Assembly (NCBI RefSeq): GCF_037975245.1
Contig: NC_092567.1
Span: 24,024,376 to 24,088,375, forward strand
Source: Apostichopus japonicus
Lineage: Eukaryota > Echinodermata > Holothuroidea > Aspidochirotida > Stichopodidae
Length of the DNA stretch: 64,000 bases
Reading direction: 5' to 3'
Shown here: positions 60,901 through 64,000 of the stretch, piece by piece
Position numbering within the stretch: position 1 is the stretch's first letter
Layout of the letters: each line of letters starts with the position of its first letter
Translations under genes and position numbers: made by a program
The notes under the pieces: model-generated
Told to the model about the DNA's origin: nothing
Seen by the model: only the letters and a program-made list of their open reading frames with translations
Databases searched by the model: none

Positions 60901-63270
60901 ACCACCATGAGTTGGCGCTACACGTACAAGAAAATTTTGGCTGATAATGCCTCTCAGATCGCTGGAAATGGCACTTCCCATGCCTTGTAAGTTGCATCTA
61001 AGCTTGAAATTTCTAGCGATATCATAAAAACATACAAAAAAAATATGCTAAGGAGGGGCGATCGCCCCCTTTGTCCCCCCCCTTTGTCCCCCCCTTGGCT
61101 ACGCGCCTGCCTCTGGAAATGTTTGTGGTATTCATGACTGTCTATTCAAGTAGAAAGAAATCCTTTCCCTTGCAAAGAATTTTCACTGTATCCTATGTTT
61201 GACCTTTCTATGACCTTTATTTCAGCCGCTGTTCCTGTACTTTGCCCACCAGTCTGTACATAGTGCTAACAACGATCAGCCTCTTCAAGTACCTGACAGA
61301 TACCTGGAGAAATTCAAAGACATTCACCATGAGGGACGAAGAACTTATGCAGGTATGATTCATAGGTTTGATATCTTCTGGCAGAAAATATGAATATTCA
61401 TGGTGGAGTGTTAGCTCAGTGTTTAACGCCGGTGCCTTTCAATCATAAGGTCCCCGGTTCGAGTCACTCCAAGATTAATGTATGTCGTCCAGTTACAGAG
61501 TTGTTGACAATTCATAATCATGGTCATAAAATATGAATGTAAGAGACTGACTTCGGTCAGCTTGCGGCTTTGATAAGCCAATGAGGCTACTTCGCGAGTT
61601 CCTGCTTGCAGGAGGATCTATACATACATGGTGGTGGCATCACTACTTTTTGAGTGTTCTCATTGATTAAAGGTAAAATTGAAAACATGATAAGTAGTAG
61701 TTTAATATAAATCTTACACATACTTTAATATTATATTTATTCCAGCGATGGTGTCAATCCTAGATGAGTCAGTGCAAAACTTGACAGAGACGTTAAAGGA
61801 TGTAGGGATGCTTAATAACTCGGTCATAATCTTCACCTCTGACAATGGAGGCCCTGCAAATGGTTTTGACGTCAACTTTGCCAGTAACTTTCCTCTCCGT
61901 GGTGTGAAAGCTACCCTCTGGGAAGGAGGAGTCAGAGGTGCAGCATTTGTGCACAGTCCACTCATTAAATCATCTCCCCGTATATCGAATGGAATGTTCC
62001 ATGTGTGTGATTGGTTTCCGACTTTCATCGACATAGGCGGTGGGGATCCTAGTAAATTTTCCAATCTGGATGGGACCAGCCAGTGGCCGAGCCTAAAGAG
62101 GTTGGTACTTGAGTATCTGTAGTATGTATATTAAAGTTTATATTTGTCAATGTTTAGTTCAGAGACAAAATTAATTTGTATGTGTAAATTAGGTGTAAGT
62201 AAACATGGTGTAAATTGCATTTCATTTCCTATTCCAGAATTCCTGACAAGATATATTTTCCCAGTGAAACTATTAATTATGTCTTACTATGCTCTAGATT
62301 AAACAGAAGGAGACTGAAATTGTCAAGCTTATAGCAGAATCACCTTAAGTTGTATTCACCAAAGTCACTGATCAGCATTCCTGCAGTACGAGTACAACAG
62401 CATGAGTACTAGAACAGTTAGAATTCCTGTTGATATGAGTAAAAGTTAGAGTACAACCCTCTGAGTACGAGTACTAAAGTTATGCACTAGACCGTACAAC
62501 AGATTCCAAAATGCGTGCCCTGAATATGAGAACCAGTACGACTCCATCAGGGGAGTATGAGTACAGGCACCCACTACAAGTCTGCTAATCGCAACATTTC
62601 CTTTAGCACATCTTAGACATAGCAGTCCTGGGTACATTTTGGTTGCTGTACAGTCGGATATGGACTGGTGCATGGTTTGAAATGACCCATGCATACATTT
62701 CATAGATCATTGTGCGTTAATGGTGCAACAGTAACGACTTATACCTATTTAATTTATTTATGAGAGGTGTCGCTGCGATATCACTTCGAAGATCTGTATC
62801 AAGCATATAAAACATTCCCAAGTAAGAGATTAAAATTGTTGTGTTAAAAGGGAATTCTCTTATGTATCAAATATGACAGAGTGTGGACACTTAGCAATAC
62901 ATTTTATTATTTGAAATGACCGTCAGTGGGCAGGGTAAATAATTGCAAATATTGCTGTTTCTAAAGATGAACAATTGGGCAATGTTGTGGCTTTATGGGC
63001 TGATTGCTTTTATAAACGGAAATGGATAGATGTAAAATGGACCCACAAGTCATTTCTGTGTCATATTGGGATGAGTGGACTCATATAATTGATATCTCAC
63101 AACTTCTTCTTTGGTCTACAGTGGCACAAAATCACCACGGACTGAGATTCTTCACAACATCGACCCAATCTACAATGTTTCTGCTCTGAGATGGATGGAC
63201 TTCAAAGTTATCATTGGTGACACATATCAAGGCAATTGGTCTGGATGGTATCCACCAGAACAAGTAACAG
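54964..63270 (+). CDS. Arylsulfatase B-like sulfatase (3' end outside window)
   Basis: Family S1 sulfatase, closest in layout to arylsulfatase B/I/J, which remove sulfate from glycosaminoglycans in lysosomes or outside the cell. Exons: 54964-55086, 56067-56226, 57232-57344, 58240-58350, 60243-60374, 61226-61352, 61746-62100, 63122-63270; 423 aa read. A hydrophobic N-terminus (about residues 8-24) looks like a signal peptide. Metal ligands are Asp39/Asp40 in LIVADDLGWNDV. Cys78 in [12 protein letters not shown] is the formylglycine site. The second sulfatase signature [13 protein letters not shown] is at 124-136, and Asp288/Asn289 lie in [27 protein letters not shown] follows. Several Asn-X-Ser/Thr sites fit a secreted or lysosomal protein. 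About 90-100 C-terminal residues are missing, after an in-frame donor at 63271. Substrate cannot be told from sequence, and sulfatases are expanded in echinoderms. Confidence 0.93.
55385..55817 (+). mobile_element. 433-bp hAT-type MITE with perfect 8-bp TSD
   Basis: The termini TAAGGTGACCA and, inverted, TAAGGTGACCA are identical over 11 bases. The 8-bp ACTTAATG occurs exactly at both edges (55377-55384 and 55818-55825). The interior contains GGGACATTTTCGGGGACA-type sequence and no open frame of note. Sulfatase intron 1. Confidence 0.92.
57893..58144 (+). mobile_element. tRNA-derived SINE with (TACA)n tail, copy 1
   Basis: The head TAGCCTAGTGGTTAACGCCG and GGTTCGATTCCCCGCC carry A and B boxes. 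The body includes GACTTCGGTCAGCTTGCG-like and TTCGCGAGTTCCTGCTTGC segments. The tail is a TACA repeat. Sulfatase intron 3. Confidence 0.88.
58432..59631 (+). mobile_element. 1.2-kb hAT-type element with perfect 8-bp TSD
   Basis: The ends are CAGGGACGTAGC and, inverted, CAGGGACGTCGC. CTTCTATT lies exactly at both edges (58424-58431 and 59632-59639). The interior holds a nested relative at about 58742-59177 and a palindromic block of GACAGTCGGAAATTCCG units at 59470-59550. No transposase is seen. Sulfatase intron 4. Confidence 0.92.
58742..59177 (+). mobile_element. Nested hAT-type MITE
   Basis: The left edge CAACGACGTAGCCAGGGATT and right edge CCCCTGGCTACGTCCCTG are inverted relatives of the outer element's ends. 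Flanks GTATACCC and GTATATCC match at seven of eight positions. It lies inside 58432-59631 and so inserted later. Confidence 0.7.
60806..61109 (+). mobile_element. 304-bp hAT-type MITE with perfect 8-bp TSD
   Basis: The ends are CAGGCGCATAGCCAGG and, inverted, CAGGCGCGTAGCCAAG. CCTCTGGA sits at both edges (60798-60805 and 61110-61117). It is related to the element at 58432-59631 by its CGTAGCCAGG termini. Sulfatase intron 5. Confidence 0.93.
61402..61630 (+). mobile_element. tRNA-derived SINE, copy 2
   Basis: The same family as 57893-58144: TTAGCTCAGTGTTTAACGCCG head, GGTTCGAGTC B box, GACTTCGGTCAGCTTGCG, TTCGCGAGTTCCTGCTTGC and a short TACA tail. It is more diverged in the middle. Sulfatase intron 6. 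Confidence 0.88.
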
Positions 63271-64000
63271 GTGAGATACATCTCTGGTTCATCTCGACTC
63301 CAATGTGTGAATACTGGTGATATACTTATGAAAACATTTTGTCGAGATGGTACGGATTAAAACCAGTAAAAAGCTAAGGATATATCACTGGATCATCTGC
63401 GTGCACATGATTCAAAATTGGGGGAAGAGGGGGGAGGGAGGGGGCTGAGGGGTGCAACTTATATTTCCTGATTTAGGTACTGGCAAGAACCTTGATGGAA
63501 GAAACCGTGGGTGGATCCATTTTGTTGTGAAGAAAGGGTTGTTGAAGCAGACCCCCATGTAAGGAGTTTTGGTGCATTCGGAAGCATATTGAGACTATAA
63601 ATTAAGTCTATAAATAAGTCTAATGCAAGAGCTTGAAAGAGTTGTGATGGAGGAGGGGGTCAAGCCCTCCCCCCTTCCCCCCTGTGCACATCACTCTTCA
63701 TCTGGATTTCAAAGCTTTTATAGCAATAAATGCTTTGAATTTTGTTGCCATTGGTCTCCAAAACAATTGATATATAATGTACCCACCCCAGTAATCTACT
63801 TTATCAACTATAATTGTTTAATTATAACAAAATATGTAACAAATCCTCTGCGCTGCTTTAGAGAAGGGCTTTAAGGTTCTTTCACATGACAGAAAGTTAC
63901 AGAATATCTATATACTTTTCTTAGGATTGATGCATGTTTAGTCTATTTTGTTGCACAAAATTTTGAATTCAACATTTACTAAAACTTTCATGGCCATGTT
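63271..64000 (+). other. Start of a sulfatase intron, running off the window
   Basis: It begins with the donor GTGAGA. No sulfatase C-terminal exon is recognisable before the edge. G-rich (63419-63450) and C-rich (63666-63682) tracts are present. Confidence 0.6.

Overview
This is nuclear DNA from an animal, most likely a marine invertebrate deuterostome; an echinoderm such as a sea cucumber is my best guess. The reasons are GT-AG introns, vertebrate-like exon structures, several tRNA-derived SINEs, many small inverted-repeat DNA transposons and dense minisatellites. The species assignment is inference. No bacterial, organellar, viral or CRISPR feature is visible.

Four protein-coding genes can be read exon by exon. 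(1) LIN9, minus strand, 9136-19669: 13 coding exons, 530 aa, a subunit of the MuvB/DREAM cell-cycle complex. (2) TXNDC9 (phosducin-like 3), plus strand, 20821-24074: 6 coding exons, 208 aa. It lies head to head with LIN9. (3) Importin-7/8 (IPO7-like), minus strand, 29424-51716: 25 coding exons, 1031 aa. (4) An arylsulfatase B-like enzyme, plus strand, from 54964: 8 exons read (423 aa), with the C-terminus beyond the right edge. It lies head to head with the importin gene. In every gene the splice phases join without a break, and the three complete reading frames are exact multiples of three.

The rest is repeats. The left 3.3 kb is an array of about 20 tRNA-like units (about 163 bp each), with Pol III A and B boxes and T-runs, organised as a five-unit higher-order repeat. 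From there to 9.1 kb lie further tRNA-like sequences, a GC-rich 49-bp array, an internally repeated element with TGACCTTTGACCTCCACC-like cores, a retroelement end with a hammerhead-like motif, and a TTAA-flanked MITE. LIN9 exon 1 sits between two nearly identical 496-bp inverted copies of another element.

The importin introns hold 18-, 30-, 62- and 175-bp tandem arrays. Two of the tandem duplications copy the 3' end of an exon together with its splice donor into the downstream intron. The sulfatase introns hold three hAT-type elements with perfect 8-bp target-site duplications, a nested relative and two copies of one SINE.

The genes show no shared pathway: one acts in cell-cycle transcription, one in chaperonin/tubulin biology, one in nuclear import and one in lysosomal or extracellular glycan desulfation. 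The layout is two divergent gene pairs. I see no new multi-gene system. The unusual signals are repeat-driven: the tRNA-like array, the exon-end/donor duplications and the inverted pair around the LIN9 start.
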